DNA of 64,000 nt from DASVAL01 sp035649575 (GTDB taxonomy: Bacteria > Planctomycetota > UBA1135 > UBA2386): contig DASRJH010000085.1 in NCBI GenBank assembly GCA_035649575.1, forward strand, positions 24,087-88,086, read 5' to 3'. Below, one piece after another: positions 7,880 through 16,750 of the stretch. Position 1 is the first letter of the stretch. Each line of letters starts with the position of its first letter. The position numbers were made by a program, and so were the translations under genes. Under the pieces are notes generated by a model. It saw only the letters and a program-made list of their open reading frames with translations. It was not told where the DNA came from and did not search any database.

Positions 7880-10002
7880 GCGGGCCGCTGATCTCGGTGG
7901 TGGTCGCGATCTCGGGTCCGGATGCAAACCCAGGTCCGGTGGTCGAGGGTATCGGCAAGGCGCTGATCGAGGCTGGCTACGGCTGTGAGTTCGTTTTCGT
8001 GCTCGACGGCCCGTCGGTGCGGTTCGAGCACGAACTGCGCGACCTTGCGACGTCGTGGTCCCTGCGCATCGTGCAGCTCGAGGGTGGCGGGCTCGGCGAG
8101 TCGATCGCGTTGTCGGCCGGCGTGGCGAAGGCGAAGGGGGAACACATCGTCAACGTGCCCGCGTATCTGCAGATCGAACCGTCCGAGATCATCAAGGTCG
8201 TCGCGGCCCTCGAAGCCGGTGCGGATTGCGTCGCGACGTGGCGGCACGGCCGCATCGACCCCTGGTTGAACCAGCTGCAGTCGCGGCTCTTCAACTGGCT
8301 CTTGCGCCTCGTCATGAACGCGCCGTTCCACGACCTGAACTCGGGCACGCGCGGTTTCCGCCGCCAGGTGCTCGAGGAGGTCGCAGTCTATGGCGAGCTC
8401 TACCGGTTCCTGCCCGTGCTCGCTCGCCGGCAGGGTTTTCGCGTCGCCGAAGTGCGCGTGCGTCACCGCGAGGAGAAGGGGCGCGCGGGCTTCTACGGCG
8501 TCGGCGTGTATCTGCGCCGCGTGCTCGACATCCTCGCGATCACGTTCCTGACGCGTTTCACGCAGCGGCCGCTGCGTTTCTTCGGGTACCTCGGGTTTGG
8601 CGCGGCAGTCCTCGGAGCCGCGATGACGGCCTGGCCGCTCTACCACAAGATCTTCGAGAACAAGAGTCTCAGCGACGACCCCGTCTTCGTGATCGGCGCG
8701 ATCCTCGTGGCCTTCGGCGTGCAGCTGATCGGCTTCGGTCTGATCGGCGAGATCATCATCTTCACGCAGTCGCCGAACCTGCGCGACTACAAGGTCGAGG
8801 GCGTCGTCGAGGGTCGCGTGGCGTCCGCAGAGGCTGCGGGTGCTTCCGTTCCCGCTGCTGCTCCGGCGCCACCCGCCGAGGCCGAACCGCCGCCGGCGCC
8901 CGCGGTGCCGGCTGCAGCCGCAGCGCCGCCGCGGTCGCTGCGGGTCCGCGAACTGCAGCCCGGCGAGGATGCGCGGTGGGACGCTTACGTGAGCCAGCAT
9001 GCGCTCGGCACGTTCTTCCATCGTTCGGGTTGGTCGCGTGTGGTCGACGAGACCTTCCGTCATCAGTCACACCACCTCGTCGTCGAACGAGACCGGCGGT
9101 GGCTCGGCGTCTTGCCGCTGTTCCTGACCAGGAGTCCATTCCTCGGCCGCAACCTCGTCAGCGCGCCCTACGCCGTCTACGGCGGCGTGCTCGCCGACGA
9201 CGCGAAGGCCCAGTCGGCGCTGCTCGAGCGCGCGACGGCGCTCGGCCACGAACTGGGCGTCGGCTACGTCGAACTGCGTCACCTCGAAGTACGCCCGGGC
9301 GACCGGCCCACGACGCCGCTCTACGTGACCTTTCGCTGCCAACTGCCTCAGGATCCGGCCGAAGTCATGGTGCGCATTCCCAAGAGGGCCCGCGCCGAGG
9401 TGCGCTGTGCGCGCGACCCCGAGGCGCCTGCGACCGACAAGAAGCGGCAGTCATTCGGCATCAAGGTGACGCCTGACGGGTCCGTCGACGAGCTGTTCGC
9501 GTTGTTCGCCGACAACAAACGCCGGCTCGGTTCGCCGTCGCTGCCCAAACGCTGGTTCCGCGGCCTGCTCGACGAGTTCGGCCGCGCCGTCGTGATCCAC
9601 CGCGCGGTCGATCCCGGTGGCCGCACGATCGCCGCGGTCATGAGCTTCTGCTTCAAGGACACGGTCCACGCCTACTACTCGGGTTCGCTCGCGCGCATCA
9701 ACGACACCGGCGTCAACAACCTGATCTACTGCGCGATCATGGAGTGGGCCGTCACACAGGGCTACACGCGCTTCGACTTCGGCCGCAGCCGCGCGGACTC
9801 GGGGCCAGCGAGGTTCAAGAAGAACATGGGCTTCACGCCCGAGCCGCTGCACTACGAGTATCTGCTGGTCGGCAGTGGCGCGAAGATCCCCGAGTTCCAC
9901 CCGAGCAATCCGAAACTGAACCTGCCGCGCGCGCTCTGGTCGCGCATGCCGATGTTCCTCGCGAACCAGCTCGGTGCGCGGTTGTCACGCTACATTCCGT
10001 GA
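7876..10002 (+). CDS. Fusion: degenerate GT2 domain, two membrane helices, Pro/Ala linker, FemAB-like acyltransferase
   Basis: This 708-residue protein starts with a second GT2-like domain (about 1-225) followed by two hydrophobic segments (about 240-305). After a Pro/Ala-rich linker (about 318-354) comes a GNAT-fold FemAB-type domain (about 356-708). In the GT part the metal motif is gone: where the neighbour has MDADLQNDP, this copy has VPAYLQIEP (Pro95 and Tyr97 replace the two Asp), and VDDGS reads VLDGP. The FemAB part resembles the proteins associated with PEP-CTERM/exosortase exopolysaccharide systems, including the FDFGRSRADSG and FKKNMGF stretches. I infer a membrane-bound acyltransferase working with the intact upstream transferase. 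The ATG start overlaps the upstream stop (ATGA). Confidence 0.85.
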   Translation: MSGPLISVVVAISGPDANPGPVVEGIGKALIEAGYGCEFVFVLDGPSVRFEHELRDLATSWSLRIVQLEGGGLGESIALSAGVAKAKGEHIVNVPAYLQIEPSEIIKVVAALEAGADCVATWRHGRIDPWLNQLQSRLFNWLLRLVMNAPFHDLNSGTRGFRRQVLEEVAVYGELYRFLPVLARRQGFRVAEVRVRHREEKGRAGFYGVGVYLRRVLDILAITFLTRFTQRPLRFFGYLGFGAAVLGAAMTAWPLYHKIFENKSLSDDPVFVIGAILVAFGVQLIGFGLIGEIIIFTQSPNLRDYKVEGVVEGRVASAEAAGASVPAAAPAPPAEAEPPPAPAVPAAAAAPPRSLRVRELQPGEDARWDAYVSQHALGTFFHRSGWSRVVDETFRHQSHHLVVERDRRWLGVLPLFLTRSPFLGRNLVSAPYAVYGGVLADDAKAQSALLERATALGHELGVGYVELRHLEVRPGDRPTTPLYVTFRCQLPQDPAEVMVRIPKRARAEVRCARDPEAPATDKKRQSFGIKVTPDGSVDELFALFADNKRRLGSPSLPKRWFRGLLDEFGRAVVIHRAVDPGGRTIAAVMSFCFKDTVHAYYSGSLARINDTGVNNLIYCAIMEWAVTQGYTRFDFGRSRADSGPARFKKNMGFTPEPLHYEYLLVGSGAKIPEFHPSNPKLNLPRALWSRMPMFLANQLGARLSRYIP

Positions 10003-10015
10003 GCGGAGGCAGACG

Positions 10016-10267
10016 ATGACTTCTCCCGATACCCCGCCGCACGCTCCTCCCCGTTGGTCGCTCGCCTTCGTCGGCTTCTACTTGAGCTGTGCTGGCGTCG
10101 CGCTGGGGGCCACGTTCGCGGGCGGTGGCTACATGTTCTTCGGCTCGAAGGGCTGGCTCGTGTTCGGCATCGTCATGGTGATCGTGAGTGCCGTGACGTG
10201 CTTCCTGACGCTCTCGGCCGAGCGCAGAGCTGCGGCGGGCCGGTCGAATCGCGGGCCGAGCGCGTAG
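10016..10267 (+). CDS. Small two-helix membrane protein (83 aa)
   Basis: The ATG at 10016 follows a good Shine-Dalgarno sequence (GGAGG at 10004-10008) and lies 13 bases after the GT2/FemAB stop, so it is likely the last gene of that operon. The protein has two hydrophobic segments, about residues 13-38 (SLAFVGFYLSCAGVALGATF) and 44-66 (GWLVFGIVMVIVSAVTCFL), and a basic C-terminal tail. No family is recognised. Its place suggests a role beside the glycosyltransferases, but that is inference from position alone. Confidence 0.65.
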   Translation: MTSPDTPPHAPPRWSLAFVGFYLSCAGVALGATFAGGGYMFFGSKGWLVFGIVMVIVSAVTCFLTLSAERRAAAGRSNRGPSA

Positions 10268-10418
10268 GGACGTCGAGCAGTGCGCGACTCCGCCGTGCGG
10301 TTCTCGCTTCACGTCGACACGATTCCGCTCGCGGGTAAACGCCCAGAGATGCGTCGGGTCATGTAGGCGCGGTGCCACGGAGGGAATGCCGGCAGCAAGG
10401 GAGGATGCGCGTGGTCCT

Positions 10419-10458
10419 TGGTATTATACCAGGGCACTTGTCCCTCCTAGCTAGTGCC
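10419..10458. promoter_or_regulatory. Two adjacent inverted repeats, possible operator
   Basis: TGGTATTATACCA at 10419-10431 is a perfect dyad around its central base and is the most AT-rich point in the neighbourhood. Directly after it, GGCACT at 10433-10438 pairs with AGTGCC at 10453-10458 across a 14-base loop. Together they lie 60-100 bases upstream of the ATG at 10519. A repressor site or a leader hairpin would both fit. TATTAT within the first dyad also resembles a -10 box, but no -35 partner is evident. Confidence 0.4.
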
Positions 10459-10518
10459 ATCGTCTCGGCGCGACAGGCTTCGCGCGGAGCTTCTCCAGCC
10501 AGTTCGAGGCTCTTCACC

Positions 10519-12348
10519 ATGAATCCCCTTCTTTCGTCCCTTTGCGTGGTTTCGGCGCTGACTGCAGCGGCCACCGCGCAGTGCTTCGAGTCCAACTACG
10601 GCGTGCTCGCCGGCTACGGCGACGACGTGTTGTTCACGCCACAGCCGATGAACATCACCTTCCCGATGGCCGGCGTCGCAGCGAGCTACACGCACGCGCA
10701 CATCAGCACGAACGGTGTGTTCTGGCTGACGACCGGTGCTGCAGGGATCGGCAGCACGATTTCGGGCTATCCGTCGCTCGCCACCTACCTGGGCACGGCC
10801 GGCCAGTCGGCGCGCATCGCTCCCATGTGGATGGACCTCGACCACCTGCCAGCCAATGGCGGTGGCGTGTTCTACAACAACACGATTCCCGGCAAGTTCG
10901 TAGTGACGTGGGCCAACGCCGAGGAGTGGGGCACACAAGCAACGACTCCGACGTTCACGGTCCAGGCGCAGCTGTTCGCGAACGGCGACGTGATCTTCTT
11001 CTACAACTCGTCGACCTACGGGGCCAGCTACGTGAACCAACTCCAGTTGCGCTGCGGCCTCTCCGAGGGCAACGGCGTGGCGAACCCTGGCTCGGTCGAC
11101 TTGTCCGCGGGAAACATCAACCTGACTTCCTTCGTGATGTACGAGCAGTTCCCCCTCAACGTGTGGGACCTCCAGGGCACTTCGGTGACCTTTCTGTATG
11201 GCGGCACTGGCTACATACAGACAGCCAGCGCCTGCACTCCGGCCTACCACGAGAGCTACGGCTCGGGCTGCTACGACATCAGCGACTCGTTCTATCAATT
11301 CATTCCCACTGCGACGACGGCTCCGGCGATCCTCAACGGCCAGTCGATGGTCATGACGCCGGCTGGCAGCAATTACTCAGTGGTGTGGGGTGGTGCCACC
11401 TACGTGCCGCCGACCGGTGCGAGCACGATCACCCTCACCGACGACAGCGAAGCCGCGCAGCCGATCTCAGCTCCGTTCCCGACCCCTGCGGGTCCGGTCA
11501 GCACTCTATACGTGGGATCGAACGGCATCGTCTCGGTCGCCGCCAACTCGAGTGCGCTGTCGTACACGCCTTATGCCCCCACGTTCTTGAACGCGCCTGT
11601 CATGGCTTGGTGGAGCTGGCACGACTACAATCCCGCCGAACCGGGCAGCGGCCAGGTGAAGTACCACGAAGCGACCGTGGGACCGAACACGATTGCCTAC
11701 ATCACGTTCGATGGAGTCGAGAGCTACTCCACGCCGGCAGGGCCCAACCCGAGCACGCTGCAGTTCCAGTTCAACCTGACGACCGGTGATGTGGCGATCG
11801 TATGGGTGACCATCGACGGCAACCCCACGAGCGCCTTTGGCAGCGCGCACCTGATCGGCTGGTCGCCCGGTGGCCCCTCGAGCGACGAGGGCAGCATCAA
11901 CCTCGCCACGGCACTGCCGTTCGTCACGCAGTCGGCGAACATCTTCGCGATGAATCTGTCGGCTACGCCGTCGCCGGTCTCGACCGCCACTTCGGGCACT
12001 CTCCTGACCTACACGACGACCAACATGATCGAGTACGCTCCGAGTTCTGGCGTCTACGTCGGCCTGAACATCCTGAGCGTCGCCCAGGTCCCAGGTGGGA
12101 TCCCTCTGGCGATCCTCGGCGCCCCAGGCTGCAACGCCTACGTGGGCTCGCTCGACCTCCTGCAGGCGATGGTCGGCGTCACATCGACCAACAGCGTGAC
12201 GTTCCCGCTGCCAGCTGGCGTCCCGCAGGGCTTCCAGCTGTTCTCGCAGTCCGTTGGCCTGATCACTCCTTTCAGTCTGCCCAATGGCCAGAATGCTGCA
12301 GGTTGGATAGTCAGCAACGGCCTGAAGAGTTACATCTCGGTGTTCTAG
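10519..12348 (+). CDS. Large exported beta-rich protein of unknown function (609 aa)
   Basis: A clear Sec signal peptide begins at ATG 10519 (NPLLSSLCVVSALTAAATAQ). The mature part contains two related halves. Each has repeating stretches of the kind FPMAGVAASYTHAHISTNGVFWL followed by SARIAPMWMDLDHLP, or TLYVGSNGIVSV followed by APVMAWWSWHDYNP. These resemble the NIDO-like beta domain found in some extracellular proteins. The last 90 residues contain LAILGAPGCNAYVGS, FPLPAGVPQGFQLFSQS and a final beta-like tail, similar in pattern to other exported proteins in this window. Few Lys and many Thr, Ser, Asn and Tyr fit a secreted or surface protein. The frame is open upstream to 10372, but the signal peptide fixes the start. 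Confidence 0.75.
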   Translation: MNPLLSSLCVVSALTAAATAQCFESNYGVLAGYGDDVLFTPQPMNITFPMAGVAASYTHAHISTNGVFWLTTGAAGIGSTISGYPSLATYLGTAGQSARIAPMWMDLDHLPANGGGVFYNNTIPGKFVVTWANAEEWGTQATTPTFTVQAQLFANGDVIFFYNSSTYGASYVNQLQLRCGLSEGNGVANPGSVDLSAGNINLTSFVMYEQFPLNVWDLQGTSVTFLYGGTGYIQTASACTPAYHESYGSGCYDISDSFYQFIPTATTAPAILNGQSMVMTPAGSNYSVVWGGATYVPPTGASTITLTDDSEAAQPISAPFPTPAGPVSTLYVGSNGIVSVAANSSALSYTPYAPTFLNAPVMAWWSWHDYNPAEPGSGQVKYHEATVGPNTIAYITFDGVESYSTPAGPNPSTLQFQFNLTTGDVAIVWVTIDGNPTSAFGSAHLIGWSPGGPSSDEGSINLATALPFVTQSANIFAMNLSATPSPVSTATSGTLLTYTTTNMIEYAPSSGVYVGLNILSVAQVPGGIPLAILGAPGCNAYVGSLDLLQAMVGVTSTNSVTFPLPAGVPQGFQLFSQSVGLITPFSLPNGQNAAGWIVSNGLKSYISVF

Positions 12349-12366
12349 CCCGCAAGTTCACGATTC

Positions 12367-12391
12367 GCCGCGCGCCCTCTCGGCGCGCGGC
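12367..12391. terminator. Strong hairpin between convergent genes, bidirectional terminator candidate
   Basis: GCCGCGCGCC at 12367-12376 pairs perfectly with GGCGCGCGGC at 12382-12391 across a 5-base loop. It lies just past the stop of the exported protein and just past the stop of gmhB on the other strand. No T-run follows, so termination would rest on the stem alone or on Rho. Confidence 0.55.
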
Positions 12392-12419
12392 ATGCCTCGG
12401 CTCGATCGTCGACTTCCTG

Positions 12420-12989
12420 CTACGCGGACGTTCGTGCTGGTCCGAGCAGCCAGGCAACGGCGGAAGCTAGATCGTCCGCTTCGTGGTCGGGCACGTGCCC
12501 TGCCTTCTGCAACATTGCGAGCTCGGCGCTTACCGGTTTGCCGCTGTGCAGGTAGACAGTGCGCAGCGGCAGGCCTTTCGCCATCAGCAGGTCGCGTGCG
12601 CTGTCGCCGATCAAGACGCCGCCCGTGAACTCGACGCCGAGCAGCTCGCGTGCCTGATGCAGCAGGCCGGCGGCCGGCTTGCGACAGGCGCAGGCGCCGC
12701 CGTATTCGCCGTTCGCGTCCGGATGGTGGGGGCAGTGCAGGTAGGCCTCGGGCAGCCCGCGCAGGCGGTCGTGCAGTACGGCGTGCACACGCGCCAGGTC
12801 GCTCTCGCTGTAGAGGCCGCGCGCGATGCCGCTCTGGTTCGTCAGGACCACGATGCGGTAGTCGGCATCGTGCAGCAGTTGCAGTGCGGGCACGACGCCG
12901 GCCAGGACTTCGAGCTGGTGGGGCTGCGACACGAATCCGACTTCGCGGTTCAGCGTGCCGTCGCGATCGAGGAAGACTGTCCGTCTCAC
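12420..12989 (-). CDS. gmhB: D-glycero-D-manno-heptose-1,7-bisphosphate 7-phosphatase (HAD IIIA)
   Basis: GmhB removes the 7-phosphate from heptose bisphosphate in the ADP-heptose pathway for lipopolysaccharide core or other heptosides. The 189-residue protein has the HAD nucleophile motif FLDRDGTLN at residues 6-14, VVLTNQSGIARG as motif II, the zinc-loop cysteines CPHHP and CACRKP, and GDSARDL as motif IV. The start is a GTG that overlaps the stop of the upstream PEGA lipoprotein gene by four bases (GTGA), so the two are coupled. A histidinol-phosphatase-like role is possible in this subfamily, but the zinc loop and length favour GmhB. No other heptose genes are seen nearby. Confidence 0.85.
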   Translation of the reverse strand: MRRTVFLDRDGTLNREVGFVSQPHQLEVLAGVVPALQLLHDADYRIVVLTNQSGIARGLYSESDLARVHAVLHDRLRGLPEAYLHCPHHPDANGEYGGACACRKPAAGLLHQARELLGVEFTGGVLIGDSARDLLMAKGLPLRTVYLHSGKPVSAELAMLQKAGHVPDHEADDLASAVAWLLGPARTSA

Positions 12990-13456
12990 CAGGAACCGCC
13001 GACCGATCCAGACTCTGCGGCGCGTTCGGCCAGCAGTTCGAAGCCGAGCTTCGGCGCGTCGGTGCGAGGCAACCGGACATACAGTTCACCGGGCACGATG
13101 GCGCCGCGAACGCCGAACGGGAACACGAAGTCACCGGCGGTCCAGAAGAGCGGCAGCGGCGGCATCACGAGATCGTAGGCGCCGTCGATCCACATCGACG
13201 TGTAGCCCTCGGTGTACTGGTAGAGGTGCCGGGTCACGGTGCGGTAGCCCCGCTTGCTCAGCGACACGACGTGGTCGGTCCCGAAGTTGCCCGCGATTTC
13301 GAGGTGCGCTGGTGTCGTGCGGCCCGTGTCGCGACCGTCGATCGCGATGTGCGCACCGGCTGGATCGCTCGTGATCAACACCGGCTTCTGGCTCGTGAAC
13401 CAGGTACAGGCACTGGCGGTCAGCAAAGGCAGCAGCAAGAGCGACCGGCAACGCAT
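12986..13456 (-). CDS. PEGA-domain lipoprotein (156 aa)
   Basis: The protein begins with a lipoprotein signal (RSLLLLPLLTASAC) with the lipid-bearing Cys at residue 17. It is followed by a PEGA-type domain with SDPAGAHIAIDGRDTGRTTP, a short beta fold seen in surface lipoproteins and S-layer-like proteins. The remainder is hydrophobic-aromatic (MPPLPLFWTAGDFVFPFG) and ends in an acidic/Gly tail. I choose ATG 13456; an ATG three codons upstream (13465) is also in frame. It is the first gene of a coupled pair with gmhB. The conserved Tyr/Trp-rich YQYTEGYTSMWIDGAYD is typical of PEGA lipoproteins of unknown role. Confidence 0.8.
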   Translation of the reverse strand: MRCRSLLLLPLLTASACTWFTSQKPVLITSDPAGAHIAIDGRDTGRTTPAHLEIAGNFGTDHVVSLSKRGYRTVTRHLYQYTEGYTSMWIDGAYDLVMPPLPLFWTAGDFVFPFGVRGAIVPGELYVRLPRTDAPKLGFELLAERAAESGSVGGSW

Positions 13457-13684
13457 GGTGCACATGGTATCGGCGCGCCACGCCTGTTTCGCCAAGGCCC
13501 ACGGGAAGCGCGCGTCTTCCGGTCCACCGGCCGGGCGGTCGCGCTCGTGAGGATCCCGAACCAGATGCTTCTCCCTGGCCGTAGAGCCGGTAGCATCGTG
13601 CCTCGATACAGCGCCGTTCCGGCGGTCAACCGGCGGTGCTGAGAGGCGTTTTTGGAGCCCGGTCAGAGGCTTCCCAGGAGGCTC

Positions 13685-14923
13685 ATGTTCACTCTTCATG
13701 CTGCGTTCGGCCCCGAGCTGCCGGGGTTCCGAGGTCCGTTCTTCTTGCCTGCCGCGGCGGCCGTCTGCTTGTCGGTTGCACTCGCGTTTGCCCAGGAACA
13801 GGCGCCCGCGGCGAAACCGCAGGACGCGAAGCCACAGGCCGCGATTCCGCAAGCCGCGAAGCCCCAGGCCGCGACTTCGCAAGACACGGCGCCAGCTGCG
13901 GCGGCGCCAAAGCTCGGGCGCGTGGTGGCCGATGCTGTCGCGCTGCGCTGCTGGCCGGGCAGTGTCGCGGCTCCGCCGGTCTACGAGGATGCATTGCAGA
14001 AGGACCAGATCGTCGCGCTGGGCCGCAGCGAGAATGGCTTTCGCGCCGTGATCGTTCCGCTCGGTCCGCTCGGCTATGTGAGCCGCAAGTACGCGGTCGC
14101 AACCGCGGAGGGCAAGGTGACGACGAAGGGCGCCAAGGTGGCGTTCCGCTACCGCCCGCGCACCACCGAGGCGCCGGTCACGCAGCTCGCCGACGGCACG
14201 GAGCTGTTCGTCGTCGGAGAACAGGAGGATTGGTATCGGGTGCGTGTGCCCGGTGTCGAGGCCTGGGTTGCGGAAGCGGAGGTCCAGGTCGGTACCGACG
14301 GCGATGCCGAGCTCGCTGCGGGCTACGCCGCGTGGAAGACCCGCCAGCAAGCGGAGGTGCAGCAGCGGCTCGACCAGATCGCGACGGCGCAGAAGCTCGA
14401 GGCGCAGAACAAGATCGACCTCGCCGCCGTGCAGATCGTGCAGGACGCCTTCGCGGCCGAGCTCGCCAAGCCCACCGTCGAGCAGAAGTTCGATCCGCTC
14501 ACCGAAGCCATCGCAAAGCTCGAGGCGACGCTTGCTCCGGAGTCGGCCGGCAAGGCCGCCATCGAGTCGCTGAAGGGGCGCATCAAGACGCAACGCTGGA
14601 TCGCCGAGGCCACGATCGTGCGCGACAGCAAGCCGGCGCCCGTCGTCGATGCGACGACGCCCGAGAAGAAGGACCCGACCGAGCGTTTCCAGTCGATCGG
14701 CTGGTTGCGCTACGAACGGCGCCTCGCAGGTCCCGGCGTCTATTACCTCGAGAAGGGCGGTCAACGGCAGTATCTCGTGTCGTGCAACACGGGGCGCTAC
14801 GACCTCGCCTTGTTCGTCGATCGCGAGATCGGCGTGCAGGGGCCACGCCGGCGGCCGGTCACGCAGACCATGACGGTGCTCGACATCGAGCGTCTCGAAG
14901 TGCTGGGCACGGCCCGAATGTAG
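13685..14923 (+). CDS. Exported SH3-like protein with low-complexity Ala/Lys/Pro/Gln segment (412 aa)
   Basis: A signal peptide (about residues 1-35, ending SVALAFAQ) is followed by a repetitive Pro/Gln/Ala/Lys segment of about 40 residues (AAKPQDAKPQAAIPQAAKPQ). Then come two bacterial-SH3-like stretches (VALRCWPGS..DQIVALGR and VAFRYRPR..GTELFVVGEQEDWYRVRVPG) and a long charged helix, probably a coiled coil (about 210-330). The C-terminal part (LRYERRLAGPGVYYLEKGGQRQYLVSC) is beta-like. SH3 modules of this kind often bind cell-wall material. AGGAGG at 13676-13681 lies only three bases before the ATG, a tight spacing, so a TTG start at 13652 is an alternative. TAGCAT at 13591 is a possible -10 box. 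Confidence 0.75.
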   Translation: MFTLHAAFGPELPGFRGPFFLPAAAAVCLSVALAFAQEQAPAAKPQDAKPQAAIPQAAKPQAATSQDTAPAAAAPKLGRVVADAVALRCWPGSVAAPPVYEDALQKDQIVALGRSENGFRAVIVPLGPLGYVSRKYAVATAEGKVTTKGAKVAFRYRPRTTEAPVTQLADGTELFVVGEQEDWYRVRVPGVEAWVAEAEVQVGTDGDAELAAGYAAWKTRQQAEVQQRLDQIATAQKLEAQNKIDLAAVQIVQDAFAAELAKPTVEQKFDPLTEAIAKLEATLAPESAGKAAIESLKGRIKTQRWIAEATIVRDSKPAPVVDATTPEKKDPTERFQSIGWLRYERRLAGPGVYYLEKGGQRQYLVSCNTGRYDLALFVDREIGVQGPRRRPVTQTMTVLDIERLEVLGTARM

Positions 14924-15138
14924 GGCCAGGCTCCTGTCGCGGCGGGGCGACCCACGAACCGGCGCAGCGTTGCACCCAGCCGCCCGATCGCGGCGACGGA
15001 AGGCGCCTTGCCGTGGGCGGATCCCGGCCAGCTCGACATGCTGCGTAGACGCGGTTCGGCGACTGCCGAAGAAGGGGTGCTGCGTCGGCGGTTCCGGCGC
15101 GGACACCCGTTCTCCGTCCGGCTCGTCGCACCGCACCC

Positions 15139-16710
15139 TTGGATCTCCGTCGATCGTTTCTCGGGCCTGCCTGCGACTGCCTTGGCCGGCTCCTTGCCAT
15201 CGTCGCGAGCGCTTCGCTGCTTGCGCTCCCGGCGCAGGCACCTCTGCCAGGTGGCGAGGCGCAGCCGGCACTCGCGTGGCAACGGCACGGTGCGTTGCTG
15301 CTCGAGGCCGAGGACCCGGTCGGCGCCTGGGACGCGTTCCGCCGCGCGCTCGCGGATGGCAGCGTCGGGGTGGAGAGCCAGATCGGACTCGGTCGCGTGC
15401 ATCTCATGCTCGGCCGCAGCTGGCTCGCGCTGGCCTACGCGGAGGCCGCGATCACAGGCGATCCTGCGAACCAGAAGGCCATGGCGTTGTGCGTGCGGGC
15501 GCTGATCCGCTCGCGCGCCTTCGACGAAGCGGTGGCTCGCGCCGAGGCCTTCGTGGAGCGTGCTCCCGGAGCCGACTCGGAATTGCTCGCGTCGCGCGCG
15601 TCCGCGTTGTTCCGCGTGCAGCGCATCGACGATGCGGCCGAGGCCTACCGTCAGGTGATCAACCTCGAACCGATGCATGCGGAAGGCCACCTGCGGCTCG
15701 GCTCGGGTCTGCTCGGTCCCAGCGAGGTCACGTCGTCGAGCGAGCTCAAAGAAGCCGTGACGGCTGCTGCCGCGGGTGATCGCGAGCGCGCGATCCGCAT
15801 CCTCTTTGCGACCCTCGCGGTAGAGCCGGCGCATCCGGTCGCGCATCGGCTGCTCGGCGAGGCGCTCTTCGCACAGCGGTTTGCCTCGAGCATGGCCGCC
15901 AGTGATGCGGCCTTCCGCCGGCTCGCTGCCGTCTTGCCCGTACCCGACGTGAAGGACGTGCCGATCCGGGACTTCGTGCGCCGATACGACGAGCTGTCGC
16001 CCTCGCGCCGCCTCGCGGTCGATCGCACCGCGGCGCTGTTCTCGCGGCACATCCCGCGTCTCGTGGCGGTCGGCGGGCGGCACGACCTGCTCGGTGAACT
16101 CGAACGCACGACCGATGCGGGGCCGCGTCACAACCTGCGCGGCAAGCGCACCTTCGATGGTCGCGTGTGGGACGACGTGCGCGGTGTGGGCGGCATCCAG
16201 GCGGCGACCGGCATCGAGGCGCTCGACGACGCGGCGCAGTTCGGCTTCGACACGCTGGCCCACGAGATCGCGCACCAGGCGCACTTCTTCAGTCTGTTGC
16301 CGCTGCAGCGCGCGCGCATCCGCGCGCTCTACCAGCGTGCGCTCGCCGGCGGACACTGCCTCGACTACTACGCGGCGAGCAACGAAGCCGAGTACTTCGG
16401 CCAGGGTGTCGAGGCCTTCGCGAGCCTCGCGAAGCGACCGGGCGGCGAGACCACGCATGGTCACACGCGCTTCGAGTTGTACGCCGTGGACCGCGAGCTG
16501 CACGACTTCGTGGCGACGTTGGTCGACTACGATCCGCTGAAGCTGCCGGGCACTCGCGAACGCGTGCTCGAGGCGGCCGTGGCGGTCGCGCTGCGGTGCG
16601 GTCGGTCCGAGGACGCGCTGGTGGCCGCGACGATGATGAGCCCCGGACCCGAGCGCGAACGGCTGCTGGCCGAGGCCGAGCGCGCGGCTGCGGCCGCACG
16701 CTGTCACTGA
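15139..16710 (+). CDS. Exported TPR protein with an HExxH metallopeptidase-like domain (ATLF-type pattern)
   Basis: The 523-residue protein starts at a TTG with a probable signal segment (LGRLLAIVASASLLALPAQA), then several TPR-like helical repeats (about 45-260). The C-terminal part has HEIAHQ at residues 375-380 and, about 40 residues on, NEAEYFGQGVEAF at 415-427. An HExxH followed by a conserved E-YF-x-x-x-E segment is the arrangement of gluzincins related to the anthrax lethal factor catalytic fold. I infer a zinc-binding, possibly proteolytic, periplasmic or surface protein. No cognate substrate is evident. The TTG start is weak but the signal peptide supports it. It precedes hutU by about 75 bases. 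Confidence 0.7.
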   Translation: MDLRRSFLGPACDCLGRLLAIVASASLLALPAQAPLPGGEAQPALAWQRHGALLLEAEDPVGAWDAFRRALADGSVGVESQIGLGRVHLMLGRSWLALAYAEAAITGDPANQKAMALCVRALIRSRAFDEAVARAEAFVERAPGADSELLASRASALFRVQRIDDAAEAYRQVINLEPMHAEGHLRLGSGLLGPSEVTSSSELKEAVTAAAAGDRERAIRILFATLAVEPAHPVAHRLLGEALFAQRFASSMAASDAAFRRLAAVLPVPDVKDVPIRDFVRRYDELSPSRRLAVDRTAALFSRHIPRLVAVGGRHDLLGELERTTDAGPRHNLRGKRTFDGRVWDDVRGVGGIQAATGIEALDDAAQFGFDTLAHEIAHQAHFFSLLPLQRARIRALYQRALAGGHCLDYYAASNEAEYFGQGVEAFASLAKRPGGETTHGHTRFELYAVDRELHDFVATLVDYDPLKLPGTRERVLEAAVAVALRCGRSEDALVAATMMSPGPERERLLAEAERAAAAARCH

Positions 16711-16750
16711 CCGGTCGCCCTGCTGCGACGTTGCTCGCGGGAACGGAGGG

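Noticed and set aside
10423..10428. TATAAT on the minus strand within the 10419 dyad as a promoter
   Set aside because: No -35 box lies at the proper distance and no gene would be transcribed in that direction.
12483..13178. Plus-strand open frame of 231 codons opposite gmhB
   Set aside because: It is the mirror of the gmhB and PEGA genes; the minus-strand proteins have recognisable motifs, this one has none.
13793..13895. Repeated Ala/Lys/Pro/Gln codons considered as a possible CRISPR or tandem DNA repeat
   Set aside because: The repeat units are short, coding and imperfect, inside an exported protein; no regular spacer structure. No CRISPR array was seen anywhere in the window.
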